A DNA stretch of 64,000 nt. Source: Vibrio harveyi NBRC 15634 = ATCC 14126 = KCTC 12724. GTDB taxonomy: Bacteria > Pseudomonadota > Gammaproteobacteria > Enterobacterales > Vibrionaceae. The position numbers and the translations under genes were made by a program. The stretch's first letter is position 1. Each line of letters opens with the position of its first letter. Below, one piece after another: positions 27,377 to 35,636 of the stretch. The stretch spans positions 1-64,000 of the forward strand of contig NZ_BCUF01000029.1 of NCBI RefSeq assembly GCF_001591145.1, read 5' to 3'. The notes under the pieces were generated by a model. The model was not told the DNA's origin and searched no databases. It saw only the letters and a list, made by a program, of their open reading frames with translations.

Positions 27377-27919
27377 TTAGATTGCCGCTTGGTAGGTACC
27401 ACGAATAGGGTAATCATTTTCTGGGTTACGGATAAACGCCAACCCTGAGAGCAAGACTTCTAGGTCAGGTCGAGCGAATGGACCGTTGGAAATATCGACT
27501 AACTGAACTTGTCCTTTACTGTTCACCACAAACAAACCTGGCTCTGCAAAGAGATGGTCTGTCTCTTTTTCTGAGCGAGGCTCCGAGATATACAAACCTA
27601 GCGTTTGCATCTGCTCTACTGTCAGACCATAAGCGACTGGGAACGTGACGGTAAGTTGCTCCATATGCTGCTCTAGCTGTGCTTGGCTATCTGCGGACAC
27701 CGCCACGATATCCATCCCGAGTTGTAAGAATCGCGCTTTTAGTGTCTCTAGTTGGTTGAGATAGCGAGTACACAAAGGGCAATGTTTGCCACGGTAAACC
27801 ACCACTAAACGCCAATCGACATTCTCTGAAGGCTTACCTAGCTCGATTGTATCGCCATTTAACGTTGGTAGAGTGATAGAGGGAAACAAATCACCTGCGG
27901 TAAATTTCGTCGTTGTCAT
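27377..27919 (-). CDS. Peroxiredoxin-like (AhpC/TSA) protein
   Basis: A 180-residue thioredoxin-fold protein with GDLFPSITLPTLNG at the N-terminus and the redox motif GKHCPLCTRYLNQ (about 45-57). The CPLC arrangement differs from the classical TxxC peroxidatic site and is typical of the PRX-like AhpC/TSA branch. It likely reduces peroxides or acts as a thiol oxidoreductase in the cytoplasm. Its 5' untranslated region contains an unusual long stem structure (27959-28011). Confidence 0.82.
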   Translation of the reverse strand: MTTTKFTAGDLFPSITLPTLNGDTIELGKPSENVDWRLVVVYRGKHCPLCTRYLNQLETLKARFLQLGMDIVAVSADSQAQLEQHMEQLTVTFPVAYGLTVEQMQTLGLYISEPRSEKETDHLFAEPGLFVVNSKGQVQLVDISNGPFARPDLEVLLSGLAFIRNPENDYPIRGTYQAAI

Positions 27920-27958
27920 TATTCAGTCCTATTTACTTCACATTGTTCACGGTAAAGC

Positions 27959-28011
27959 GGGCGCGACACAGGTTGGAGTGGAGGGCATTGCTGCCCTCAC
28001 ATGTCGCGCCC
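27959..28011 (-). promoter_or_regulatory. Two-tier stem structure upstream of the peroxiredoxin-like gene
   Basis: An outer 10-bp perfect inverted repeat GGGCGCGACA/TGTCGCGCCC (27959-27968 and 28002-28011) encloses an inner 6-bp hairpin GAGGGC/GCCCTC (27981-27986 and 27993-27998). It lies 40 bp upstream of the gene start at 27919. It has no U-tail, so it is not a standard terminator. It may be a leader RNA element or a protein-binding DNA palindrome; I do not recognise a known riboswitch class. Confidence 0.5.
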
Positions 28012-28100
28012 TAATCAAGAGACCGGAGTTATCATCGAATGTATTCGTTACATTTGTCAGAATTAATACGTTCAATAACCACAACTTTTAAAAATGTGAA

Positions 28101-28120
28101 CGCAGAACCAAAACTCTGCG
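28101..28120 (-). terminator. Possible weak terminator after the sigma-factor gene
   Basis: A 6-bp CGCAGA/TCTGCG stem with 8-nt loop. On the minus strand it is followed by TTCACATTTTT, downstream of the sigma-factor stop codon. Confidence 0.4.
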
Positions 28121-28154
28121 CTTTTACATTGTAAATCGAGCGGATATTTTAGCT

Positions 28155-28715
28155 TTATGCCACTTCAGAACTATACATTTGAGCCATGTGAAGGCACTGC
28201 GGTTCTGGTGAGAAATCAACGATACCTCCTCGCCCGGCTTCAACATTGCAGTACTCAACTAACAAGGCTTTGAGCTTAACTCGACCGCGCTGAATTCGGC
28301 TTTTCGTCGCAGAAAGCGAAAGCCCCAACTGATCCGCTACCGTTTGTTGAGGCAAACCATCGAGTTCAGACAAAATCATGGCTTGGCGATATTTCTCTGG
28401 TAGGCACTCAAACATTGGGCGCAAACAATGCCCCATGGTTTGTAGATTCTCCAGCTCTATCGGCATTTCCTCTTCAATCTGATTGTCTATCAGCTCTTCA
28501 TAACTTTGCTGCGTACGATAGTGATCCATGATCGCGTTGTGCGTGATGCGATATAACCAACTTTTAATTTTACTTCGCGCTTCTAACTGGTCGATCTTTT
28601 GACTCGCCTTGATGTACACCTCTTGCAAAATGTCATCGGCTAAATCTGGATCACTGGTCTGTTTGACAATGTAGTTTTTGAGCTGCTCTTTGTGCGTCAA
28701 CCACTCTGCTAACAT
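28155..28715 (-). CDS. Sigma-70 family (ECF, SigZ-like) sigma factor
   Basis: About 186 residues from the ATG at 28715 (AGAGA 7-11 nt upstream). In-frame ATGs at 28733 and 28817 would lengthen it, but the extra residues look non-coding. Region 2 (DLADDILQEVYIKASQKIDQ, LYRITHNAIMDHYR) and region 4 (LPEKYRQAMILSELDGLPQQ followed by LSLSATKSRIQRGRVKLK) are complete. The C-terminal extension with CN and GGIVDFSPEPQC resembles SigZ, where two cysteines flank a short glycine-rich turn. A zinc or redox response is possible. No anti-sigma gene is adjacent. A 21-codon small ORF lies just upstream. Confidence 0.85.
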   Translation of the reverse strand: MLAEWLTHKEQLKNYIVKQTSDPDLADDILQEVYIKASQKIDQLEARSKIKSWLYRITHNAIMDHYRTQQSYEELIDNQIEEEMPIELENLQTMGHCLRPMFECLPEKYRQAMILSELDGLPQQTVADQLGLSLSATKSRIQRGRVKLKALLVEYCNVEAGRGGIVDFSPEPQCLHMAQMYSSEVA

Positions 28716-28791
28716 ACGACGGTCTCTATACATAAAAAGATAATTCGATATTAATCGAAATATAACCGTATGGCAAGTATGACATAGACCG

Positions 28792-28857
28792 CTAAGACTC
28801 AGACTCAACCACGCCATCTGCTAGCGCTTTGATACCTTTAGTGATGGTTTGTGTCAT
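28792..28857 (-). CDS. Possible 21-residue small ORF upstream of the sigma-factor gene
   Basis: The frame MTQTITKGIKALADGVVESE-S has a strong AGGAG ribosome binding site 9 nt before its ATG at 28857. It ends 76 nt before the preferred start of the sigma factor. The peptide is amphipathic and acidic at its end. It could be a leader peptide, a small regulator, or a chance frame. The strong Shine-Dalgarno sequence is the main support. Confidence 0.4.
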   Translation of the reverse strand: MTQTITKGIKALADGVVESES

Positions 28858-28881
28858 CGTTTTATTCTCCTACCACTTCAC

Positions 28882-30057
28882 TTATTTACGTTTATCGACA
28901 GCGGCTTTAAGCAACTCAAACGAGGTTTGAATTTGCTCTAAAGAACAAGCGAAGTTCATGCGGTAGTAGTTTTCATTGGGTTCACCAAACCAAGTACCTG
29001 GCGTTAGCGCCATTTTGGCTTCTTCTGTCAGCAAGGTTTTTAACTGAGAAGGTTCTAATTCTAAACCAGAAAAATCCAACCAAATTTGGTTGGTTCCTTG
29101 TGGCGGGAACGCTTTCACCAGTGGCAAGTTGTGCTCAATAAACTCAATAATCCAGTTACGATTGTTTTGCGTGTAGGCATGAAAACCTTCAAACCACTCT
29201 TTACCTTGTTGGTAACCCGCAATCGTCGCGTAAGTGGTAAACGCATTGCCATGATCGATAGACAGTGAAGCTGACGTCGCTTTGATTTTCTCGAAAAGTG
29301 CTTGGTTATCGCTGTAAATATAACCGTTAGAGATGCTGTTCAAACCAAAATTTTTCGCCGGCGAGCCAATGATCGTCAGGCTGTTTTCATAACCTAATGA
29401 AGTCATACTGGTAAAGGTGGAACCTTCAAACACAATGTCGGCATGCACTTCATCGCTGATGATCATCACCTTGTATTTCTCAGCTAACGCCACCATGCGC
29501 TCTAGTTCTGCTTTCGTCCAAACACGCCCCACTGGGTTATGAGGGTTGCACAGCAAAATCATTTGCACTTCACCACTTTTCAACTGATTTTCAAGCAGCT
29601 CAAAGTCCATCACGTAGTAGTCGTTTTCAATTTTCATTGTGTTGCCCACAACAGTACGACCCGCAGATTCAATTAAACGTCGGAATTGATGATAAACCGG
29701 TGTCTGGATCAGAACGCCCTCACCTTCTTTGGTGAACTCGCGAATCAGTAGCGCAATCGCACTCAGTACGCCCGGCACTTGAACAAAGTTATCAGTGCTA
29801 AGCTCAAGACCATGCAAATCCTTATTCCAATCAGCAATGGACTGAAAGACCGTCTTGCTATCAAACTCGTATGAGAAGGTTTCACGGCTGACAAGTTGCT
29901 GCATCGCTTGCGAAATAGGTGATGCAATAGGAAAGTCCATATCCGCAATCCAATACGGTACGACTTGGTCTGTTCCGTACACTTGGTTGAGCATTTGGCT
30001 ATCGTGCTTGATGAATTTATCTTTAATGTCTGAACGCGTTGGTTGCGGCTTGAACAT
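28882..30057 (-). CDS. PatB/MalY-type pyridoxal-phosphate C-S lyase (cystathionine beta-lyase family)
   Basis: A 391-residue class-I aminotransferase-fold enzyme of the MalY/PatB group. Characteristic are PYWIADMDFPI (about 34-44), LCNPHNPVGRVW (about 169-180), SDEVHADIVFEG (about 201-212) and the PLP lysine in SPAKNFGLNS (about 232-241). It probably splits cystathionine or cysteine-S-conjugates to pyruvate, ammonia and a thiol. In E. coli MalY also represses the mal system through MalT. Whether that applies here, with a maltodextrin locus 20 kb away, is unknown. Confidence 0.88.
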   Translation of the reverse strand: MFKPQPTRSDIKDKFIKHDSQMLNQVYGTDQVVPYWIADMDFPIASPISQAMQQLVSRETFSYEFDSKTVFQSIADWNKDLHGLELSTDNFVQVPGVLSAIALLIREFTKEGEGVLIQTPVYHQFRRLIESAGRTVVGNTMKIENDYYVMDFELLENQLKSGEVQMILLCNPHNPVGRVWTKAELERMVALAEKYKVMIISDEVHADIVFEGSTFTSMTSLGYENSLTIIGSPAKNFGLNSISNGYIYSDNQALFEKIKATSASLSIDHGNAFTTYATIAGYQQGKEWFEGFHAYTQNNRNWIIEFIEHNLPLVKAFPPQGTNQIWLDFSGLELEPSQLKTLLTEEAKMALTPGTWFGEPNENYYRMNFACSLEQIQTSFELLKAAVDKRK

Positions 30058-30216
30058 GGAATTCTCCGGTCAAAATAGTTGTGTCTAATAAGACGACATC
30101 GCAAAGAAAAAGACGCAGATTATTTGCAACTCTTCATTATAAAAGTGACTTTCGATCACTTTTTACGCCAAGAATCATAGTGTTAAAGAGCAAAAATTCA
30201 CAATAAATAACTGTGG

Positions 30217-30561
30217 TTAATCAAAGTCCCATGAGAAGCCAACACTAACATCGCCATCGTCGTTCGACTGCATGCGAGTTTTAATGTTGCTGTTTGGAAA
30301 ATGCGTGATGTAGCACTCGACGTTTTTCTTTTTGTTCGCATCGGCAAGAGATGTGAATTGCTCTTCTGTCCCTCGCGTACATTTATCATCGGTAAACGCG
30401 TCATGTTTTGGCGTTGTATCCAGCGCGTATGGAGAACTCTCCCATGTATTGCTCTCTTCGAGATTGTAGTCTTTGCCCACATCATCCAAAAAAATACCCT
30501 CAGCTAAGCTAGGAGCAGATACCGTTAGCAACGTCGTTGTAAAAAAAATCGCCTTATTCAT
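30217..30561 (-). CDS. Small secreted protein, unknown
   Basis: A 114-residue protein with a Sec signal peptide (MNKAIFFTTTLLTVSAPSLA, cleavage after SLA at 20). The mature part is acidic and has two cysteines (in DDKCTRG and VECYITHF), likely forming one disulfide. It ends in VGFSWDFD. No family is recognised. GGGGA lies just before the start codon. Upstream DNA is very AT-rich. Confidence 0.55.
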   Translation of the reverse strand: MNKAIFFTTTLLTVSAPSLAEGIFLDDVGKDYNLEESNTWESSPYALDTTPKHDAFTDDKCTRGTEEQFTSLADANKKKNVECYITHFPNSNIKTRMQSNDDGDVSVGFSWDFD

Positions 30562-30724
30562 TCCCCATACCTTTATTCATCAATTTTATAAATCCACTTG
30601 GCAACATTAAATACTTGCATTAAGAAAAGCAATAAAAAATTATCGTAAAACGATAAGTTTTTATTGCGATATTATTTTTAACTGATTAGGATGAGCGAAA
30701 ATTAAATCTGATATGAGGTTTGTC

Positions 30725-31252
30725 ATGTCTCAACATTCCATAAGCAACTTTAGTCGTAAGCTACTTATCCTATTTTGGTTTTCTATGATCTTCACGGTTG
30801 TGCTCAATACCGTCTTTTGGTTTGGGGCAACTATGTTTGATGCGGAGTGGTTTCACGCCACCTTTCCTATTGAAGTGGCGCTCCCTCTTTCCGTTACGCG
30901 TTCTATAATTGGCTACTTCCCAAGCATGATCTCAACACTACTGACAGTGGCCTTACTGTGGCAGCTCATCGTCCTTTTCCGTTTGTATGAGAAAGGGCAG
31001 ATTTTTGAACGCCAAAATACGGAGTGTTTCAAGAAACTCAGCTACTTACTGATCGCAACACCGTTTATTGAAGTCACGATGGACGTGCTTCTTAGCTTGG
31101 CTTTGTCGTACAATGACGGGAATTGGAATGTGTCAGCGGAAGTAGACGACAGCGACATTACTATGATGGTCATCGGTTTTATTGTCCGAGTCATCGCTGT
31201 AGTGATGGATAGAGCAGTCGAGCTACAAGAAGAAAGTGAGCTGACAATTTAA
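30725..31252 (+). CDS. DUF2975-family membrane protein
   Basis: A 175-residue protein from the ATG at 30725, preferred over the in-frame ATG at 30713 because GAGG lies about 8 nt upstream. It has four predicted membrane helices (about 12-35, 55-82, 105-125, 145-165), a DUF2975 pattern. Such proteins are typically encoded with a small YozG-like HTH regulator, as here (next gene 11 bp downstream). The function of the pair is not established. Confidence 0.8.
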   Translation: MSQHSISNFSRKLLILFWFSMIFTVVLNTVFWFGATMFDAEWFHATFPIEVALPLSVTRSIIGYFPSMISTLLTVALLWQLIVLFRLYEKGQIFERQNTECFKKLSYLLIATPFIEVTMDVLLSLALSYNDGNWNVSAEVDDSDITMMVIGFIVRVIAVVMDRAVELQEESELTI

Positions 31253-31263
31253 GTGAATGGTAT

Positions 31264-31479
31264 ATGGCGATTGTAATCAACTTGGATGTAATGCTGGCAA
31301 AACGGAAGATGCGCTCTAATGAACTAGCGAAGCTCATTGGTATTACTGAACAAAACTTATCGGTACTCAAAAATGGTCGTGCTAAGGCGGTTAAGTTAGC
31401 CACTTTGGAAGCCATATGTACACATTTAAATTGCCAACCAGGTGATATTTTAGAGTTTGTGCCGGATGACGACGATTAA
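31264..31479 (+). CDS. Small XRE-family HTH regulator (YozG-like)
   Basis: A 71-residue Cro/CI-type protein. The helix-turn-helix covers about 15-45 (MRSNELAKLIGITEQNLSVL), ending in CQPGDILEFVPDDDD, a signature of the short regulators paired with DUF2975 proteins. Co-transcribed with the preceding gene. Confidence 0.88.
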   Translation: MAIVINLDVMLAKRKMRSNELAKLIGITEQNLSVLKNGRAKAVKLATLEAICTHLNCQPGDILEFVPDDDD

Positions 31480-31506
31480 CACCCTTCATCCCTAATCAAC
31501 TTAAAT

Positions 31507-31536
31507 AAAAACCGAAGCATTACGCTTCGGTTTTTT
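31507..31536. terminator. Bidirectional intrinsic terminator
   Basis: A perfect AAAACCGAAGC/GCTTCGGTTTT stem with ATTAC loop and T6 on the plus strand, between the HTH gene and the convergent uxuA. Confidence 0.88.
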
Positions 31537-31588
31537 GCTTTTATTTATATGGTTTGATGACACTCTCTGGTGTGCTTAATAAATTCAA

Positions 31589-32785
31589 TTACTTAGTGTA
31601 GAAAGCGCGTTTTAGTGCCATCTCTAGTCCACGCACTTCCGCAAGACCTTTCAAGCGACCGATGGCTGAGTAGCCTGGGTTGGTCTTCTTCTTCAAATCA
31701 TCCAGCATTTGGTGACCATGGTCAGGACGCATAGGAATTAAACGGTGATCGCCCACTTCTGCGCGGCGTTGTTCTTCATCCAAAATTGCCATCACCACAT
31801 TGTACATATCTACATCGCCATCAAGGTGCGCCGCTTCGTGGAATGTCATCGGGTTGCTTTCTTCACGTTTGGTTGAACGCAAGTGAGTGAAGTAAACACG
31901 GTCACCGTGCTTTTTAATCATTTTCACTAGGTCGTTGTCACCACGAACACCGTAAGAGCCGGTACACATGGTTAAACCATTCATTTTGCTTGGTACTTTT
32001 TCAGTCAACCAATCAATATCTTCGATGGTTGACACAATGCGTGGCAGACCAAGAATTGGGCGCGGTGGATCGTCTGGGTGTACCGCCAATTTCAAACCAT
32101 GCGCTTCACACACTGGCATGAGTTCTGCCAAGAAGTGCGCCATGTGCTCACGGAGTTTGTCTTTGCTGATGCCCGAGTAACGGTCCAATTGTGCTTGGAA
32201 CTCTTCTAGCGTGTAACCTTCTTCTGCGCCCGGCAAACCAGCAATGATGTTGCTTGTCAGCTGTTGAATTTGATCCGCCGTCATGCTGTTGAAGTATTCA
32301 AGGGCTTGCGCTTGTTCAGATTCGGTGTAATCCGCTTCTGCGCCCGGACGCTTAAGGATATGCAGCTCAAATGCCGCAAAAGCGATTTGGTCAAAACGTA
32401 GTGCTTTAGAGCCATCCGGCATTTCAAATTCGAGGTCTGTACGCGTCCAGTCGAGTACTGGCATAAAGTTGTAGCAGACCGTATCTACGCCGCACTCAGC
32501 AAGATTACGCAGCGTTTGTTTGTAGTTGTCGATCCATTGTTGGAAGTTGCCCGTCTGAGTTTTGATTTCTTCGTGAACAGGAACACTTTCAACCACCGAC
32601 CACGTTAAGCCTTTCTCTTCGATGATGGCTTTACGTTTTAAAATCTCTTCTTTAGACCACACTTCACCATTTGGAATGTGATGCAAGGCATTCACAATGC
32701 CTGTTGCGCCTGCTTGACGAATATCGTCTAGCGACACAGGGTCATTCGGACCGTACCAACGCCAAGTTTGTTCCATGACACTCAC
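31589..32785 (-). CDS. uxuA: Mannonate dehydratase UxuA
   Basis: A 398-residue TIM-barrel enzyme that dehydrates D-mannonate to 2-keto-3-deoxygluconate using Mn2+ or Fe2+. The N-terminus MEQTWRWYGPNDPVSLDDIRQ (split around residue 20), KLAVHPDDPPRPILGLPRIV (about 235-254), and the C-terminal MRPDHGHQMLDD with metal-binding His are family hallmarks. It is 120 bp downstream of the GntR-type regulator on the same strand and completes the glucuronate branch encoded by uxaC and uxuB on the other strand. Confidence 0.95.
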   Translation of the reverse strand: MSVMEQTWRWYGPNDPVSLDDIRQAGATGIVNALHHIPNGEVWSKEEILKRKAIIEEKGLTWSVVESVPVHEEIKTQTGNFQQWIDNYKQTLRNLAECGVDTVCYNFMPVLDWTRTDLEFEMPDGSKALRFDQIAFAAFELHILKRPGAEADYTESEQAQALEYFNSMTADQIQQLTSNIIAGLPGAEEGYTLEEFQAQLDRYSGISKDKLREHMAHFLAELMPVCEAHGLKLAVHPDDPPRPILGLPRIVSTIEDIDWLTEKVPSKMNGLTMCTGSYGVRGDNDLVKMIKKHGDRVYFTHLRSTKREESNPMTFHEAAHLDGDVDMYNVVMAILDEEQRRAEVGDHRLIPMRPDHGHQMLDDLKKKTNPGYSAIGRLKGLAEVRGLEMALKRAFYTK

Positions 32786-32905
32786 CTTTTTTAAGACGCA
32801 CTCAGCCCGCTCGAATTTATCAAGCTAAGTGCACAACGACTTCTTAATATGCAGCCACGATAATGCAGCTGCGCTGACTAGAGCCGACCGAAGCCGGCAA
32901 TGTGG

Positions 32906-33697
32906 TTAACCGTTTTCAGCGCCCTGCAGAACAACAGGGTTGGAACTGAATAAGTAACCATCAAAATTCGGGTCATCGATGTCAGACAGCTCCAACAGGC
33001 GCTGTTTAACGTTTTCAAGGTGTTGCCACATGGCATTTTTTGCAGCGATTGGATCTTTACGCTGCAATGCGGCAAGGATTTTGGCGTGATCGTCTAACCA
33101 CTCTTCACGGTAGTCTTGACCAGCAATGTGAGAATGAAGTTTATTCCACATTGGGCTGCTCTCACGTCGCTCCCAAGATTGCTTCAGCATGTCCACCAGC
33201 ACAGAGTTTTGAGTTGCCTCTGCAATGCACATATGAAACTTCTCATCACCGTTACAATCTGCGGTACCGCTGGCGAGTTCTTCTCGTTCTAACTCAAGGG
33301 CTGCACGCATTTTCACGATATCGCCTGGCGTTACTTGCATCGCTGCAAATTCCGCAATGTTACTTTCAAGTAACTGGCGAGCTTGGAGCATTTCAAACGG
33401 ACCGGCATCATCGCTGATCACGTTCTCACGGGAGTTCGGTTGAGATGGAATATTGATAACATACACCCCAGAACCTTTCTTCACTTCGACAAGGTTTTCC
33501 AGCTCCAGCATGATGATCGCTTCACGCACTACTGTGCGGCTAACGTCGAGACGTTCTGCGATATCGCGCTCAGGCGGCAGCCTATCTCCGACCACGTAAC
33601 GGCCATTGATAAGTTCTTGTCTAAGGACTAAACCGATCTCTTGATACGGTCTTTTCGGTTCAAAAGGCATCATGATGATATTATCACTATATTCCAT
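32906..33697 (-). CDS. GntR/FadR-family repressor, UxuR/ExuR-type
   Basis: A 263-residue regulator. The winged HTH (LPPERDIAERLDVSRTVVRE, about 40-59) is followed by an FCD ligand domain (about 110-250). Its place between dctP and uxuA, and several ATTGGT-N2-ACCAAT palindromes in the nearby control regions, match E. coli UxuR/ExuR, which bind AAATTGGTATACCAATTT-like sites and respond to hexuronates. A partial operator in front of its own gene suggests autoregulation. An ATG at codon 9 or 10 is an alternative start. Confidence 0.9.
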   Translation of the reverse strand: MEYSDNIIMMPFEPKRPYQEIGLVLRQELINGRYVVGDRLPPERDIAERLDVSRTVVREAIIMLELENLVEVKKGSGVYVINIPSQPNSRENVISDDAGPFEMLQARQLLESNIAEFAAMQVTPGDIVKMRAALELEREELASGTADCNGDEKFHMCIAEATQNSVLVDMLKQSWERRESSPMWNKLHSHIAGQDYREEWLDDHAKILAALQRKDPIAAKNAMWQHLENVKQRLLELSDIDDPNFDGYLFSSNPVVLQGAENG

Positions 33698-33731
33698 CTA
33701 ACTTCTCACGCCATCATAACGACCAATAACA

Positions 33732-33745
33732 ATTGGTCAACCTCT
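33732..33745. promoter_or_regulatory. Partial UxuR-type operator before the gntR gene
   Basis: ATTGGTCAACCTCT has one perfect half (ATTGGT) and a degraded second half. It lies 35 bp upstream of the repressor gene. Confidence 0.5.
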
Positions 33746-33804
33746 ATGTACCAGAATGTGGTAACACCTTGTTTTCGATTGTTTATTACTAATTACTTTG
33801 TGAA

Positions 33805-34788
33805 TTACTTAACTGCTTTGATCTTCTCAACCAGTTCATTTAATTCAGGATTTGTCTTTTCTAAGTCCGCGTACATTGGTTGAACCGCTTCAACGAATGC
33901 CGCTTTATTTGGTTCAACAAAAGTTACGCCCATCTTTTCAGCTTTTGTACGCTCTTTTGCTTCTGACTCAGCCCACAATTTCTTCATGTATTCAGAAGAG
34001 TCTGCAGCTGCTTTCATCAGTGCTTTTTGCTGCTCAGGAGTTAGCTTGTCGTACGTTTTAGTCGAAATAACCAATACGTCTGGCACCATGGTGTGCTCGT
34101 CTAGGCTGAAGTATTTCGATACCTCACTGTGACGGCTCAAGCTAAATGATGGGATGTTGTTTTCCGCTGCATCCACCACGCCTTGTTGTAATGCAGTGTA
34201 TAGCTCACCGTATGCCAATGGTGTTGGGTTACCACCTAACGCTTTTACCATCGCAATCGCAGATGGGCTCGGCTGTACACGCACTTTCAGACCTTTTAGA
34301 TCTTCAGGCGTATTGATTGGCTTGTTGGTGTAAAAGCTACGAGCACCAGCATCGTAGTAAGTCACACCAATAAAGCCGCTGTCTGCTGAAGAATTCAGGA
34401 TTTCACGACCTACTTCACCGTCGGTCACTTTGTAGTAGTGGTCTTTATCGCGGAACAAGTAAGGCATGTTGAATGCCGCATAAGCTGGGGAGAAAGCTTC
34501 CAATTCTGCCGCGTTACTCTTCACCATATCCAGAGCACCGTTTTGCATTAGCTCCATCGATTCACGCTGAGTGCCTAGCTGCGCATCAGGGTAGATACGG
34601 ATACGAACTTCACCGTCTGTCATTTCACGAACTTCTTTTGCCATAAAGTCCATTGCTTTATGTACTGCATGGTCACGAGGGTGGTTGTGACTTAGCTTCA
34701 AAGTGGTCGCAGCATAAGCAGAAGCAGTGGCGCCGAAGGTCATTGCAGCACCTACTACAGCGCTTAAAAGAGTCTTACGCGTCATCAT
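33805..34788 (-). CDS. TRAP transporter binding protein DctP (hexuronate type)
   Basis: About 327 residues from the ATG at 34788, chosen over an in-frame ATG at 34818. It gives a clean signal peptide (MMTRKTLLSAVVGAAMTF, cleavage after AYA) and has GGAG 9 nt upstream. Seen are LKLSHNHPRDHAVHKAM near the mature N-terminus, LKGLKVRVQPSPSAIAMVKA (about 155-174, with the conserved sugar-acid-binding Arg) and VDAAENNIPSF. It presents a hexuronate to the DctQM membrane unit encoded divergently. A third operator-like palindrome overlaps its leader. Confidence 0.9.
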   Translation of the reverse strand: MMTRKTLLSAVVGAAMTFGATASAYAATTLKLSHNHPRDHAVHKAMDFMAKEVREMTDGEVRIRIYPDAQLGTQRESMELMQNGALDMVKSNAAELEAFSPAYAAFNMPYLFRDKDHYYKVTDGEVGREILNSSADSGFIGVTYYDAGARSFYTNKPINTPEDLKGLKVRVQPSPSAIAMVKALGGNPTPLAYGELYTALQQGVVDAAENNIPSFSLSRHSEVSKYFSLDEHTMVPDVLVISTKTYDKLTPEQQKALMKAAADSSEYMKKLWAESEAKERTKAEKMGVTFVEPNKAAFVEAVQPMYADLEKTNPELNELVEKIKAVK

Positions 34789-34805
34789 TGTTCTATTCTC
34801 CTTGG

Positions 34806-34819
34806 ATTGGTTGTCCAAT
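34806..34819. promoter_or_regulatory. UxuR-type operator in the dctP leader
   Basis: ATTGGTTGTCCAAT matches the ATTGGT-N2-ACCAAT palindrome with one mismatch. It lies 18-31 bp upstream of the dctP start codon. Confidence 0.6.
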
Positions 34820-34942
34820 ATGTAGGGTAGTTTTAATTTTTCACGGTATTTCTTGTTTCGAGGTCATTATTGGCGATCGAAAAACCTATCGTCAAAACAA
34901 AAAAGCAAATTGATTGACCAAAATCACAATAAGAACCCTTAA

Positions 34943-34956
34943 ATTGGTCAACCAAT
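34943..34956. promoter_or_regulatory. UxuR-type operator (perfect) in the dctP/dctQ divergent region
   Basis: ATTGGTCAACCAAT is a perfect inverted repeat with AA flanking, matching the core of the E. coli UxuR/ExuR consensus. A further half site (TTGACCAA) lies at about 34914-34921. Confidence 0.8.
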
Positions 34957-34961
34957 CCATT

Positions 34962-34977
34962 TGTGAACCTGCTCACG
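34962..34977. promoter_or_regulatory. CRP site in the dctP/dctQ divergent region
   Basis: TGTGAACCTGCTCACG matches TGTGA-N6-TCACA at 9 of 10 specified positions. It is 5 bp from the operator palindrome, which suggests joint catabolite activation and substrate-relieved repression. Confidence 0.75.
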
Positions 34978-35057
34978 TGACAACCAAATCGGCTAACTTA
35001 TAATCCGACCAGAAAGATTAGCGTATGTTACTGCCCTACACAGAAACACATTCTTAC

Positions 35058-35071
35058 ATTGGTAAACCAAT
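35058..35071. promoter_or_regulatory. UxuR-type operator (perfect) before dctQ
   Basis: ATTGGTAAACCAAT is a perfect palindrome 38 bp upstream of the dctQ start. It is placed to block the promoter of the large plus-strand operon. Confidence 0.8.
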
Positions 35072-35109
35072 TGTTATGAGATACGCGTATTTACTGAAAG
35101 GAAACTAAA

Positions 35110-35625
35110 ATGAATAAATTGGTCAAATACATAAATAGAGGGTTGGCCGCCTTTACCATCTCTCTGTCGACCTTCCTCGTTTTTTGCGTGGTCTGGCAAG
35201 TGCTATCTCGTTACGTTATTGGTAGACCAAGTACCGTGACCGATGAACTTGCTCGTTATCTCTTTATGTGGGTAGCCCTTATTGGTGCCGCATACACCAC
35301 TGGTCTGAAACGTCACCTTGCTATCGACTTGCTGACAATGAAGCTGCAAGGCAAACGCAAACTCATCAATGAAATCGTCATCCAAATTGCCATTGCCCTG
35401 TTCTCTTACGTGGTATTGGTTCACGGCGGTACTCAACTGGCGATGAAAACACTGGCTACGGGTCAGTTAACGCCAGCACTAGGCTTGGAAATGGGCTACA
35501 TCTACTTCTGCCTTCCAATTAGTGGCGCACTGATGATCTTCTACTCGGCGGTATTTGCTTTTGACCGCATCAAACAATTGACGTCTGGTAAAGCCCTACT
35601 CACCGACACCCAACTTGATCAATAG
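35110..35625 (+). CDS. TRAP transporter small membrane subunit DctQ
   Basis: A 171-residue membrane protein with four helices (about 13-35, 50-68, 92-112, 130-152). The DctQ motif VVWQVLSRYVIGRPSTVTDE (about 28-47) is followed by LARYLFMWVALIGAAY. It forms the membrane complex with DctM, encoded 11 bp downstream, and with the periplasmic DctP. GGAAA precedes the start. First gene of the transporter-uxuB-uxaC-kdgK-eda operon. Confidence 0.9.
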   Translation: MNKLVKYINRGLAAFTISLSTFLVFCVVWQVLSRYVIGRPSTVTDELARYLFMWVALIGAAYTTGLKRHLAIDLLTMKLQGKRKLINEIVIQIAIALFSYVVLVHGGTQLAMKTLATGQLTPALGLEMGYIYFCLPISGALMIFYSAVFAFDRIKQLTSGKALLTDTQLDQ

Positions 35626-35636
35626 AGGGTTCCACA

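Noticed and set aside
27377..28011. An integron attC site for the palindrome at 27959-28011
   Set aside because: It lacks the GTTRRRY core sites and the bulged arrangement of attC, and no integrase or cassette array is present.
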